64,000 bases of DNA from JAIEOG01 sp964611895 (GTDB lineage Bacteria > Bdellovibrionota > FAC87 > UBA2466): positions 7,263 through 71,262 of the forward strand of contig CAZTDN010000017.1 in the NCBI GenBank assembly GCA_964611895.1, read 5' to 3'. The stretch's first letter is position 1; the number at the start of each line of letters is the position of its first letter. A model generated the notes under the pieces. That model had not been told where the DNA came from. It did not search any database and saw only the letters and a list, made by a program, of their open reading frames with translations. Positions 33,377 to 42,379 of this stretch are shown here, piece after piece. Made by a program: the position numbers and the translations under genes.

Positions 33377-33627
33377 TACTTTAGGAGTGCGTCCAACTTT
33401 CCGGCGTTATCGAGCGCCTGCATGTCCGAAAAGCCTCCAATGAGCTTATCGTCAAAAAAAATCTGGGGGACGGTACGCAACCCCGTGCGCGCTTTGAGCG
33501 CTGCCAATTCATCAGGTTTTGTCTGCAGGTTGATCTCGGTAAACGCGGCCCCTTTTTGGTGCAAAAGGTTTTTGGCCGCTACGCAGTAAGGGCAATTATC
33601 TTTGGTGTACACGACTATTTTTACCAT
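33376..33627 (-). CDS. grxC: Glutaredoxin
   Basis: An 83-residue thiol-disulfide oxidoreductase reduced by glutathione. The active site CPYC (residues 12-15, in TKDNCPYCVAAKNLL), the TVPQIF cis-proline loop and the GGFSDMQAL glutathione-binding segment are all present, and length is exactly typical of Grx3. AAGGAGA precedes the ATG. It is coupled to the pseudouridine synthase gene downstream, and the region upstream is shared with the divergent Wzm gene. Confidence 0.94.
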   Translation of the reverse strand: MVKIVVYTKDNCPYCVAAKNLLHQKGAAFTEINLQTKPDELAALKARTGLRTVPQIFFDDKLIGGFSDMQALDNAGKLDALLK

Positions 33628-33652
33628 GCTCTTCTCCTTGGGTCGGGCATGC

Positions 33653-33658
33653 TATACT
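33653..33658 (+). promoter_or_regulatory. -10 hexamer TATACT upstream of wzm-like gene
   Basis: TATACT ends 11 nt before ATG 33670. The predicted transcript would have only a four- or five-base leader and lacks a Shine-Dalgarno sequence. Confidence 0.4.
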
Positions 33659-33669
33659 GAAAATCCTTT

Positions 33670-34512
33670 ATGTCATCACCTGAAAAATCGCTTCCTGTGA
33701 TTTTAATTGAAGGCGACCAGGACGCTAGCCGCGGCTTGAACTGGAGAGAACTCTGGCGGCATCGAGAGCTGCTGTTTTTCATGACCTGGCGCGACATCTC
33801 TCTGCGCTATAAGCAGACTGCGCTGGGGAGTGCCTGGGCTTTGATTTTTCCGCTCATGTCAGTGGGCGTGTTCACGGTTTTTTTTGGCCGCATTGCAAAG
33901 CTACCATCGGATGGCATTCCCTATTCGCTGTTTAGTCTTTCTGGATTGCTGCTCTGGATCTATTTTGCAAACTCGGTCGGCCGCTGCAGCAGCAGTTTGG
34001 TCGGCAATGCCCACATGCTCAATAAGGTCTATTTTCCGCGATTGATCTTGCCCCTATCGGCCTTGTTTCCTGGTTTTATCGATTTTGGAATCGCTTTTCT
34101 GGCTCTGATCGCCGGTTTTATCTACTACCAGATGATCCCTTCCGTTTACGCGGTCATCGGCCTTCCGCTCGTGTTGGCGGGTACGGCAATGCTGGCGTTA
34201 GGAGTGGGGATGATTCTAGGGGCGATCAATGTTCGTTACCGAGATATCAATAACGGCATTAGTTTTATTTTACAGATGTGGATGTTTGCTACGCCGGTAG
34301 TTTACCCGGCGAGTATGTTACAGGGGAAGTACCGACTCATTGTGGGGCTCAATCCCATGGTAGGTTACGTGGAGGCATTTAGAAGCGTGCTGTTTGGAAC
34401 CGCGTTAGATGTTTCTCTTCTGCAAATCAGTGTTTTTGCCACTGTGTTAAGCGTCATCGTAGGGACTTGGTATTTTCTTAAAGTCGAAAAAACATTCGCA
34501 GACATCATATAG
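33670..34512 (+). CDS. wzm: ABC-2 type O-polysaccharide export permease
   Basis: A 280-residue inner-membrane protein that forms the channel of an ABC exporter for finished O-polysaccharide chains. The cytoplasmic N-terminal segment (LNWRELWRHRELLFFMTWRDISLRYKQT, family-typical) precedes about six hydrophobic helices, with GSAWALIFPLMSV and VRYRDINNGISFILQMWMFATPVVYP as Wzm/TagG landmarks. The partner ATPase gene lies immediately downstream but on the opposite strand, overlapping by 8 bp, whereas wzm-wzt normally form one operon. Both must still be expressed together for export. Confidence 0.92.
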   Translation: MSSPEKSLPVILIEGDQDASRGLNWRELWRHRELLFFMTWRDISLRYKQTALGSAWALIFPLMSVGVFTVFFGRIAKLPSDGIPYSLFSLSGLLLWIYFANSVGRCSSSLVGNAHMLNKVYFPRLILPLSALFPGFIDFGIAFLALIAGFIYYQMIPSVYAVIGLPLVLAGTAMLALGVGMILGAINVRYRDINNGISFILQMWMFATPVVYPASMLQGKYRLIVGLNPMVGYVEAFRSVLFGTALDVSLLQISVFATVLSVIVGTWYFLKVEKTFADII

Positions 34513-35785
34513 AATGTTTTTCGACGTTCTCAATGCCAGCGGGGATCGAAAAATACCCTTCGGCGCGCGCCTTTTGATCTTCATCTGAAGATATCCCCAG
34601 CCACGGTAGATTTTGGTGGGCATCCAGATAGTCAAATTTTCTGTCCATCTGAGCATCGCCCAGCGCTAGCGTAAAAGCATACTCTCCCGCTCGGAGTGGG
34701 ATTTTGGGAAACACGAGATCGATGCTCCCCGTTTCCCCTTTCTGCAAAGGGGAGTTTGTCACGGCGGCAGTATAGGTCGTTACAACTTCGCCCGATTGCA
34801 GGGAAGTAAACACGATGTGCAAGCCCAAACTCTTGACTGCCTCGAACACCTCATACTCCAGACGAAGTTTGACGTCTTGGCCTTGTTTGAAGCTCCATTT
34901 TTCTTTGCCGGAGGAGTCTAGACAAGTCAGTGTGCTCACGCGGACAAACCCATTGCTGTGCAGCAGGCGCCAACTGATCCCATCGTTGGTCAGCTTGCGC
35001 GGCGCTTGTAAGAGTTTGTTATACGCTGCGAGCACTTGGTCTGTGGGGCCATCCATTGCAATCCGGCCTTGATCCAAGAGAATCACCCGCGAGCAGATGC
35101 TTCGCACGGCGGGGAGAGTATGGCTAACAAACAAGACAGTGCGTTCGCTATTGCCGACGTCCTGCATTTTGCCGAGGCATTTTTTTTGGAATGCTCCATC
35201 TCCCACGGCGAGTACTTCGTCCACGAGCAAGATATCCGGCTCCAGATGCGCAGCCACTGCAAACGCAAGGCGTACGTACATGCCACTAGAGTAGCGTTTT
35301 ACCGGTGTATCGAGGAAGCGATCTACTTCTGAAAAGGCGACGATAGCGTCGAGTCGTTGCCGGATTTGCTTGCGGCTCATTCCCAGAATCGCGCCATTGA
35401 GAAAAATATTCTCCCTGCCTGTAAGTTCCGGGTGAAATCCTGTGCCAACCTCGAGCAAGCTAGCGAGCGAACCATGTAGCCGAACGCGCCCGTGGGTGGG
35501 CATGGTGATGCGGCTCAAGATCTTGAGCAGGGTGGATTTTCCGTTTCCATTGCGCCCGACAATGCCGACAATTTCGCCTCTGCCAATGGAGAGGGTGATA
35601 TCTCTAAGGGCCCAGAGAGTTGACGGCGCGAGAGTCGCCGAATCATTCGCGTGTCCCAGTGCAGAACGAACCAGGTTATTGAGGCGTTTATGTGAGCGCT
35701 TGAGTGCACCCGCAAGGGTATTATCTTGGTGCGTGCCGAGCACGTACTGCTTGCTGAGATTTTCGACCTGAATTGCGGGTGTCAT
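34505..35785 (-). CDS. wzt: ABC transporter ATPase for O-polysaccharide export with C-terminal carbohydrate-binding domain
   Basis: A 426-residue ATPase. The nucleotide-binding part (residues 1-250) has Walker A VGRNGNGKSTLL, the signature YSSGMYVRLAFAVA, and Walker B DILLVDEVLAVGD. The C-terminal 170 residues form the beta-rich Wzt domain that recognises the O-antigen terminus before export (blocks such as GETGSIDLVFPKIPLRAGEY). This domain usually implies a chain with a terminal modification, which fits the methyltransferases nearby. It is convergent with wzm and overlaps the end of the upstream nth gene by 65 bp on the same strand. Confidence 0.93.
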   Translation of the reverse strand: MTPAIQVENLSKQYVLGTHQDNTLAGALKRSHKRLNNLVRSALGHANDSATLAPSTLWALRDITLSIGRGEIVGIVGRNGNGKSTLLKILSRITMPTHGRVRLHGSLASLLEVGTGFHPELTGRENIFLNGAILGMSRKQIRQRLDAIVAFSEVDRFLDTPVKRYSSGMYVRLAFAVAAHLEPDILLVDEVLAVGDGAFQKKCLGKMQDVGNSERTVLFVSHTLPAVRSICSRVILLDQGRIAMDGPTDQVLAAYNKLLQAPRKLTNDGISWRLLHSNGFVRVSTLTCLDSSGKEKWSFKQGQDVKLRLEYEVFEAVKSLGLHIVFTSLQSGEVVTTYTAAVTNSPLQKGETGSIDLVFPKIPLRAGEYAFTLALGDAQMDRKFDYLDAHQNLPWLGISSDEDQKARAEGYFSIPAGIENVEKHSI

Positions 35786-36467
35786 GTTTGTTCTTAGAAA
35801 TTGTAACAGAACCCGAGCTTTCCAGGAAAAATCGACACGATTCTTTTACAGGACATTCGCTGCATAGCGGCTTACGCGCTTTGCAGAGGCGGCGGCCGTG
35901 CAAGATCAACAGGCCATTGATTGGCGCCCATTTTTCGCGCGGGAGCAGTCGCATCAAGTCCCGCTCCACGACTTCAGGGTTGAGGCTCTCAGTCCAACCC
36001 AAACGGTGGGCCACGCGTTTGACGTGTGTGTCCACGGCGATTGCTGGGAGTCCAAAGGCTTGGTTCAAAACCACGCTGGCAGTTTTTCGGCCAACGCCGC
36101 GCAGCCGAACCAATTCTTCGAGGGTCTGGGGGATTTCTCCGCGGAAATCTGTCAGTACGGACTGGGCCATTTCTTTCAGGGCCTTGGCCTTCATGCGATA
36201 AAAGCCACAAGGATGAATCAGCCGTTCAATCGATTCCAACGGTGCCGCGGCCAGAGCGCGAGCGTCAGGGTAGGCCCTAAAAAGTGCAGGGGTAGTTTGG
36301 TTCACTCGCGCATCTGTGCATTGGGCCGAGAGAATGACCGCGGTTAACAACTGAAAGGGGCCGTTATAGGTAAGCTCCGTTGCGGTGTTGGGATAGAGCT
36401 TCGATAGCGCTTCGAAAGTGGGCTCGATCACCACACTCCCCGGGGGGTGTTTTTTGCTTTTATGCAT
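35721..36467 (-). CDS. nth: Endonuclease III
   Basis: A 248-residue DNA glycosylase/AP lyase that removes oxidised pyrimidines. It shows NGPFQLLTAVILSAQCTDARVN, the helix-hairpin-helix with catalytic lysine in LVRLRGVGRKTASVVLNQAF, the catalytic Asp in AVDTHVKRVAHRLG, and the iron-sulphur cluster cysteines with spacing 6-2-5 in CKARKPLCSECPVKESC. The C-terminus runs about 30 residues past the cluster and overlaps wzt by 65 bp. ATG 36467 was chosen from family alignment; upstream in-frame codons give a longer, unrelated extension. A TAAAAC-like box lies 11 nt upstream. Confidence 0.93.
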   Translation of the reverse strand: MHKSKKHPPGSVVIEPTFEALSKLYPNTATELTYNGPFQLLTAVILSAQCTDARVNQTTPALFRAYPDARALAAAPLESIERLIHPCGFYRMKAKALKEMAQSVLTDFRGEIPQTLEELVRLRGVGRKTASVVLNQAFGLPAIAVDTHVKRVAHRLGWTESLNPEVVERDLMRLLPREKWAPINGLLILHGRRLCKARKPLCSECPVKESCRFFLESSGSVTISKNKHDTRNSGRKSQQAVRARHAPR

Positions 36468-36538
36468 TTGGTTTCGATGTTTTAGCTCTGATCTGCCAGT
36501 TGCACAAGCAGGGCCTGCTGTGGTACTCCCCGGCCCAC

Positions 36539-38299
36539 ATGCATATTCAAAAAATTGTTCAGGGCGGGACGCTCGCGACCCTTTTTGCGGTTTCGGCACA
36601 AGCTATTGATATCAATGCCATTCAGCAGTTCTCTGCAGGGGCGGCTTGTACGCGTCTAATCACGTCGCTGGATGGAAAACAGCTTTTTTTGGATCTGATC
36701 CAAGATTTTGACTCTTCTGAGCATGTCGCTGCCCAGTCTTCGGTCCGGTCGGCCTTTTTGCAGGAGAGGCTAGAAGGTTTGCACTCGGAAGGGGAGCGAT
36801 TGAACACCCCTTTGTTGGGGCAGACGCCCTTGCTGGGTGGTTTTTTGGGTATGCTCACCAGTGTCTTTGGTGGCGGAATCGACTCCGAAAAAGTTCAGGG
36901 GAACGAGCGAGAGGCTCAGTTTGTGGTTTCGCTTCGGATGGCCGCGGACTCGTTTGGCAATCTGGCGAGGGTTCTCCAAAGGCTGGACGCGGAATTAAAC
37001 CCTCGCTCTGCGGACGCCAACGTAGCGGAGTCGCCCGCGCTGCCGGGATTTTCGACCAGTTTCGATTTTTTGTTTCCGTTGTGGTTCGAACAACGCCTCG
37101 CTTTTCTTTGGGCGGATTTCGAGGGAGTTGCCACTGGCGAACATACTGAAATTCAGGAATCAAAGTTGGCGGGATTGATTTCGGGATTGGCGGCGCTGGA
37201 GCGCGAGGTGGTGGACTTTAGAGACGGTATGCGTGCACCGCAGTGGCAGGTTCCTCAGGCCTGGCACGGGTTCTTGCGCGCTGCTGCGCGTTCCCGAACT
37301 CGGGAATTGGCAAGGCATACAGGTTCAGAGTTCCCTCGAGAAACCGAGGCGGAAAAGTCCCTCATGGCGTTGGAGGCTTCTCGTGCGATAGAAGACAAAC
37401 GGACCGGCGCTACGATTTCATTGCTGGATCTCGAATCCGATTTTTTGGCAGATTACGCTTATTTCCGGAGTCAATTCGGGGCGAGGACTGCCGTCTCGCT
37501 CATGCGAGTGCGCATGCAAACGGGCGAGAGCACTTCGCAGATTCTGAGCCATTTTTCCTTGCTCAGCCAGTTATTGGACAAGGCCACCCCCTCGGAAGTC
37601 GCCATCGCTACCTTGCTGACATTTGAGCTTCGTTTGAACGATCCGACCGAACTCGTAGCACGCCTGCGTAGTCTAAAATCTTTGAGCCAAGGAATGCCCG
37701 GCCTCGAGGGGGATTTGCCCATTTCGGCACTGTTGGTTTTATTGTCTAAAACAGCAACCGAAACGCCGGAGTCACTGATGAACCGGTATTTCAAACTGTT
37801 TACGGCTCAAAGTCAGCGCGGCGCCGAAAATGGGCTCAATGAAACGGCTATGGCTTGGCTTGCAACGCAGTCTGGTACCGAGGGGAAGACAGCCGGGGTT
37901 TTGCAGGAAGTGGAGGCCCTTCGCACAAGCGCTCGCTGGGGAAGTTTTGCGCCCTCGTATTCCGATGAAAGCTGGTCTCTGCTTTGGTTATTGGGGGCGC
38001 GCTATCGTTTGTCTCCTGACGAGCTTGCGGATCTGTGTCGAAGGATTTCGGAAGCGCGGGGAAAAGTCCTCGAGAGTGGGCGCTTGATGACTGTGCTGGC
38101 AGTGCTACTAGAGAGAGAGCCTGTTTTCTCTGCGGTAAGTTCGGATCGCCCCGACAGGCCTTTGCCGGGGAGTATCATCACTCAGCGGGAAATTGCCCTG
38201 TACGCATCGGTTCCCTATCTGCGGATGCTTTTACCTATCGAGGATCTTCGGCACTCCCCGCAGATACCCCAAAGCCAGGTTGCACACCGATCGGAATGA
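36539..38299 (+). CDS. Exported hypothetical protein
   Basis: A 586-residue protein with a signal peptide (IVQGGTLATLFAVSAQAID) from ATG 36539; the frame extends further upstream but without a signal. The rest is helical, Leu/Ala/Glu-rich, with few aromatic residues and no recognised domain. One glycine-rich patch (LGGFLGMLTSVFGGG, about 100-114) may contact membrane. It is divergent from nth. The 3' end overlaps the convergent J-like gene by 69 bp. It lies at the edge of a group of exported unknown proteins (36.5-42.4 kb). I do not recognise the family. Confidence 0.65.
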   Translation: MHIQKIVQGGTLATLFAVSAQAIDINAIQQFSAGAACTRLITSLDGKQLFLDLIQDFDSSEHVAAQSSVRSAFLQERLEGLHSEGERLNTPLLGQTPLLGGFLGMLTSVFGGGIDSEKVQGNEREAQFVVSLRMAADSFGNLARVLQRLDAELNPRSADANVAESPALPGFSTSFDFLFPLWFEQRLAFLWADFEGVATGEHTEIQESKLAGLISGLAALEREVVDFRDGMRAPQWQVPQAWHGFLRAAARSRTRELARHTGSEFPRETEAEKSLMALEASRAIEDKRTGATISLLDLESDFLADYAYFRSQFGARTAVSLMRVRMQTGESTSQILSHFSLLSQLLDKATPSEVAIATLLTFELRLNDPTELVARLRSLKSLSQGMPGLEGDLPISALLVLLSKTATETPESLMNRYFKLFTAQSQRGAENGLNETAMAWLATQSGTEGKTAGVLQEVEALRTSARWGSFAPSYSDESWSLLWLLGARYRLSPDELADLCRRISEARGKVLESGRLMTVLAVLLEREPVFSAVSSDRPDRPLPGSIITQREIALYASVPYLRMLLPIEDLRHSPQIPQSQVAHRSE

Positions 38300-39262
38300 C
38301 TTTAAAAGCTTGTGCGGAGGTTTGCTCTTTTCTTCGGCAAAGAATCCCCCGCGTTGTTTCAGCCTGGCTTCGAGCTCTTGAATACGATTCAAAACGTGGT
38401 TCCGATGTGCCGCCGCACCTGGAGTGAGAGATCTTGGATTCAGTGCGCTGAGTGCATCGCGGTGTTTGGTGAAAGTACTCTTGATCAGTTCCTCGGTAGC
38501 TCCTCCAGGTTGAGCCCGAGTTGCCCACCGAAGTGCCTGCTGCTCAAGAAGGTTCCAATACGCTTCAATGAGAACCGTTCGCTTGGTCCCGGTAGAAGGG
38601 TCAAAGAACGCTTCGGTGTCGGCCAAAAAAGCCGGGAGGTTTTCGGTGGCGGATCCTCGCCAACGTTCCAGAACTCCATTCGCCAGGCGGTCGGTCTCGG
38701 TAATTCGGTGACTTGCTCGTCCTTGGAGGTAGAGCAGGCGTTCCTCTCGGTTCTCGAGAGTTTCGTACGCCTCGCCGAGCGCGAGCAATTTATCGAAGTC
38801 TTCGGCATTGTCGATCAGCGCGTAGAGATAGGCATTCTTTAGTAGAGGTTTAGAAAAGGTATCTTCGTTGAGTCCAAGCCGGGTGAAGTAGTCAGGATGA
38901 TCTGGACGGGCTGTACCAATCGCCGGTAGGCGCCGATGTGTCTGAGTGTAATCGTACGCCGCTCGTAGAGTGGGGTTGCTCAGGACATGGTACGCTTTTT
39001 CAATGGCGCGCAGGCGCTCGGGGTTTGCGGCGGCGTCTTGGCGGGCTTGGTGGTAATAAGCTTCGAGCACCAAGGGGCTCGAATTTTCAGGTGCTTTCAG
39101 TACCTGATAGAGCGAGTCACTACAGGGGCAACGGGTGGGGAGGATCAGCCGACCGACTTGCACGAGTCCAATACACGCCAGTGCGCCCAACACCCCCATG
39201 GCGAGGATCGATCCCAGGGAGCGCTTCGGATTGCGGTTCTTCTTATTCTTGGGCGATTTCAC
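38231..39262 (-). CDS. Membrane-anchored J-domain-like protein lacking HPD
   Basis: A 343-residue protein. A basic N-terminus (KNKKNRNPKRS) precedes one membrane helix (about 16-37), giving a single-pass topology with the bulk probably in the periplasm. Residues about 45-105 resemble a J-domain: SLYQVLKAPENSS, AYYHQARQDAAANPE, AIEKAYHVLSNPTLRAAYDY. The HPD tripeptide needed to stimulate Hsp70 is absent, being replaced by QDA. A second partly similar segment (YFTRLGLNEDTFSKPLLKNAYLYAL, then ALGEAYETLENREERLLY) may be a decayed repeat of the fold. It overlaps the upstream gene by 20 bp and is probably the third gene of an operon with the kinase. Confidence 0.65.
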   Translation of the reverse strand: MKSPKNKKNRNPKRSLGSILAMGVLGALACIGLVQVGRLILPTRCPCSDSLYQVLKAPENSSPLVLEAYYHQARQDAAANPERLRAIEKAYHVLSNPTLRAAYDYTQTHRRLPAIGTARPDHPDYFTRLGLNEDTFSKPLLKNAYLYALIDNAEDFDKLLALGEAYETLENREERLLYLQGRASHRITETDRLANGVLERWRGSATENLPAFLADTEAFFDPSTGTKRTVLIEAYWNLLEQQALRWATRAQPGGATEELIKSTFTKHRDALSALNPRSLTPGAAAHRNHVLNRIQELEARLKQRGGFFAEEKSKPPHKLLKSFRSVCNLALGYLRGVPKILDR

Positions 39263-40712
39263 GTCGGGCGCTTTCTAGGTTGGCAAAACCAGCACTGCAG
39301 TCATAGGTCGCGGCGGTTCCAATAAAGGAACGTACCGCTTTTCTTTCGTTGATCTGTTTTCCAGGCGATAGAAAAGCATCCCGCATTTCGACAGAGACGG
39401 GCAATTTGCCCAGAGATTTTCGCCCCTCGGGAGAATGGGCGGCATCGTACAGTGTGAATCGAAGCATCTTAGAGCTGCCGTCGGACTGCTGCTCCTGCCA
39501 ATAATCCACCAGAGCGCGTCCATCGGGCAGAGTCACCGTAGTCGGGCTCGTGCCGTCAGGCGTTCCCTGTACGATCTTTGGCGTGCGGGAGGGTTTGGAT
39601 CGGAACACTGTGCTCGACGTCAGAAGTACGGGCGTGCTGTTTGTCGAATAGAGGCCAAAACGGTCGCTTTTTACTTCTTCGGTCCCATGTTCCGCTCGGG
39701 TGAGCATATTCGGAGCCAAAAACGCATCGCGGAAATTCCACCCGAGATCGAGTTGCTTTATCGCCTTGCGGCCTTCAGCCGTTTGCGCAGCGGGGTAGAG
39801 TACAAAGCGGCTCAAGCTGACATCGCCATTGGGTTGTTTCTCCGTCCAGAAATCCACGACCGGTTGTCCGTCTTTCAAGCTGACGGCATGGGGGTGTAGG
39901 CCATCCAGATCTCCTGCATCCCAGCGAATCGTGGGCGGGTGAGCTTCAATGGCGCGAGCCAGTTTCTCCACCCCGGTTTGGGTGCGAAACAGGCTTTGGT
40001 AAAACCTATCGACGCCCATTTTGCGAATGAGCGGTGAGGCGATTTTCAATGCCATTTTTTCGACTTTATATAAACCGCGTTGCACGCTGGGTTGAACGAT
40101 CAGGGCACCCACGATCAGACAGCCTGTTTCAGTGAGCAAATCAATCGGAGTTCCCGTTGGCACAGGGAAAACGAGCAAGCCCCCGTAGCCCGTCAGGGTT
40201 TTGCCGACGGCTCCGCCAATGCTATTGCCAATGCTGATCAAGGTGGGCCCGAGCACAGTGGATTCCAGCACATGAATGCCTCCAGTGGCGATGCCGGTAT
40301 TGGCGATGACCACTTTGAGCGGTACCGAAGCCACTTTTTCTTTTTCGCTGGAGGTATTGTATTGCCGTGCCGCTACACGGTAACGGTTCCAAAAATTGAA
40401 ACGGTTCTTAGTCTCTTCCCAACGCTCTTTCCACCACGAGTTTGGCTTGGGGGTACTGAACTCGCCTTCGAGTTCCATTTTTTCAGAAAGCGTTTGCACC
40501 AGTCCGACGAAAGGGTTTTCGGGTTTTACCAGCTCCACAGTTACGTCTGACCCAGGGGTGAGCTCGCCTGCAATCTCCGTGGGCTTTTGCAGCAAGTCCT
40601 GTGCTTTGGAGGTGTCTTGCTGGGTAGTCTCGGCAAACCCCGGCCTTGCCCAGCTCGTGAGGGTAGCAAAGACCAAAAGGCTCAGTGTCCATTTTACAAA
40701 TTGGGGGCGCAT
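39243..40712 (-). CDS. Exported protein with internal 59-residue duplication
   Basis: A 489-residue protein with a signal peptide (WTLSLLVFATLTSWARPGFAE). The middle (about 135-230) is hydrophobic and glycine-rich (TGIATGGIHVLEST, GNSIGGAVGKTLTGYGG) and may insert in or lie on a membrane. The C-terminal part holds two copies of one motif, residues 276-334 and 392-450, about 46% identical by direct comparison, sharing VDFW/VDYW, LYPAA/LYDAA, EGRK and RDAFL. I do not recognise the domain. It lies between the exported kinase gene and the J-like gene on the same strand, 122 nt after the former and overlapping the latter. Confidence 0.65.
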   Translation of the reverse strand: MRPQFVKWTLSLLVFATLTSWARPGFAETTQQDTSKAQDLLQKPTEIAGELTPGSDVTVELVKPENPFVGLVQTLSEKMELEGEFSTPKPNSWWKERWEETKNRFNFWNRYRVAARQYNTSSEKEKVASVPLKVVIANTGIATGGIHVLESTVLGPTLISIGNSIGGAVGKTLTGYGGLLVFPVPTGTPIDLLTETGCLIVGALIVQPSVQRGLYKVEKMALKIASPLIRKMGVDRFYQSLFRTQTGVEKLARAIEAHPPTIRWDAGDLDGLHPHAVSLKDGQPVVDFWTEKQPNGDVSLSRFVLYPAAQTAEGRKAIKQLDLGWNFRDAFLAPNMLTRAEHGTEEVKSDRFGLYSTNSTPVLLTSSTVFRSKPSRTPKIVQGTPDGTSPTTVTLPDGRALVDYWQEQQSDGSSKMLRFTLYDAAHSPEGRKSLGKLPVSVEMRDAFLSPGKQINERKAVRSFIGTAATYDCSAGFANLESARREIAQE

Positions 40713-40834
40713 ATGGTCTTAGTGTTTTGCAAAACGAGTTCCATAAAAATGCAGCCGAAGAATCAGGGGTTAGCGTGTATTCCGTCGGCGGTCAGTGGCT
40801 AGGGACTAGGCAAACGTCCCAAAGATTCGAAGCG

Positions 40835-42379
40835 TCAGTGAAGAATTTCTTGGATCTTGCCCTGTTTTTGAAGTGCATAAATGCGAGCCGCTAGGCGTTG
40901 GTAGCGCAGCTCGTGGTGTGGCCCCGAAGTTCCCAGTGCCGTCGGGTGACGGTAGTAAACCTGAGTCACTCCAAAATACTCGACCATTTTGCGGGCGATG
41001 GTTTCCACTTCGGTTTTTGTCAAACCCAGCCCAGGGTTCGTATCCGAAGCGATATCAAACTTATCAATGAGAAAAGAAGAATTCAGAATTTCTAGAGTGA
41101 GTTTGCCCATCTCTTCATTCTGCAATCGGCTACCAGGCGCCGCTCGTCGGTAGTTCCGCATCAGTTCCCGTCCAAAGCTCTGGAGGAAGGCGGGGATGTT
41201 TTCAGTCTTGGCGCGTTGGATGAGGTCCCAACGATCTTGCACGGTTTGTGGAACCAAACTCCATTCCACTGCGGCGATCAGGCGCTGGCGTTCCATCTCG
41301 GCAGATCCGCTGGGGAGGGAGGGGTAATATTTTTCTTCGTCCAGCGCACCGGATGGTTCGCTATAGCTATGGCGGTAATGGTCTGGATCTTCTGGGTGTG
41401 GAACGGGATCGATAGTGCTGCCATTCGCCGAGCCATCCGAGACAGCGCTCGAGGGATTGGGATTGAGTTTATGCAAAAGTACCGTGAGCTGATCGGTAGG
41501 CTCAGGACGGGCTTTGGGGATCAGATTTCGAATGACCATGCGACCATCTGCAGCGCTTTCGGGTTCAGGCAGACCCAAATAGTATTCTCGCATTTCCCAG
41601 TCCATGCGTCTGAGTGCGTAGACGTCGTCAGCGGGCGACTGGCGGCCTAGGTCCAGACGTTCAGGGGCGACGTACCCCAGAGTGAATCCCTGGTTATCAG
41701 GCAAAACAGAGCGCGTTTTGCCGTTCTCCAGTACCCGCGCGGAGGAGCCCCAGTCGATAATTCGGACGACAGGACGGTTGTGTTCATACTGAACCATGAT
41801 GTTGTCGGGCTTAAGATCCAAGTGCCAGACACCCTGGGCGTGCACAAAAGCCATTTGCTCGTAGATCTGTTTTTGAATGGCTTCCGCGATGGCTTGGCGC
41901 TGAGCGGATGTCCCCGCCGTGTTTTTGAGTACCTGCGAAAGCGGGTAGCCAGCAATGAAGGGCATTTCGATCCCCTTCACCATTTGGTGATCGGGGTGTT
42001 CGGAGTCGACTATCTTGGCATGGGAAAAGCGTTTTTCCATGGGGTCTTGTTGCGCCAAAAAGTTCATGATCTCGACTTCGCGCTCCAACCCACTGATAAA
42101 GGGTTCGTGCTGTCGCAGCGAGATCTTCACCGCGCGCTTTGAGCCGTCCTTTTCAGCCTTGAGTACGACTCCCATCCCTCCTGAGCGAATTTCCTCGATG
42201 TTCTGGTACCCATTATTTCGCAGGGCGCTTGTCCCTAAGAGCACAATGTCTGCTTTGTGGAGTTTTCGCGTTTGAAACGGTTTGAAGTCGCAAGTCGTTT
42301 GGGATTGGGGGGAACTCCCCACTGCAGAAACGCCGATGAGGAACAAGAACAAAATAGAATGTAAAACTCGCGTACCCAT
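40835..42379 (-). CDS. Hanks-type Ser/Thr protein kinase with N-terminal signal peptide
   Basis: With the start at ATG 42379 the protein has 514 residues and a signal peptide (VLHSILFLFLIGVSAVGSS), placing the kinase outside the cytoplasm. Catalytic motifs are complete: glycine loop RSGGMGVVLKA (65-75), ATP-anchoring Lys85 in RAVKISL, Glu in LEREVEIM, HLDLKPDN (186-193), DWG (209-211, in place of DFG), APERL (238-242) and DDVYAL. The C-terminal 240 residues have no known domain and no membrane helix. In-frame starts further upstream (for example 42463) would add another hydrophobic helix and could keep the kinase inside, so topology depends on the start. TAGACT lies 4 nt before the chosen ATG. 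Confidence 0.75.
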   Translation of the reverse strand: MGTRVLHSILFLFLIGVSAVGSSPQSQTTCDFKPFQTRKLHKADIVLLGTSALRNNGYQNIEEIRSGGMGVVLKAEKDGSKRAVKISLRQHEPFISGLEREVEIMNFLAQQDPMEKRFSHAKIVDSEHPDHQMVKGIEMPFIAGYPLSQVLKNTAGTSAQRQAIAEAIQKQIYEQMAFVHAQGVWHLDLKPDNIMVQYEHNRPVVRIIDWGSSARVLENGKTRSVLPDNQGFTLGYVAPERLDLGRQSPADDVYALRRMDWEMREYYLGLPEPESAADGRMVIRNLIPKARPEPTDQLTVLLHKLNPNPSSAVSDGSANGSTIDPVPHPEDPDHYRHSYSEPSGALDEEKYYPSLPSGSAEMERQRLIAAVEWSLVPQTVQDRWDLIQRAKTENIPAFLQSFGRELMRNYRRAAPGSRLQNEEMGKLTLEILNSSFLIDKFDIASDTNPGLGLTKTEVETIARKMVEYFGVTQVYYRHPTALGTSGPHHELRYQRLAARIYALQKQGKIQEILH

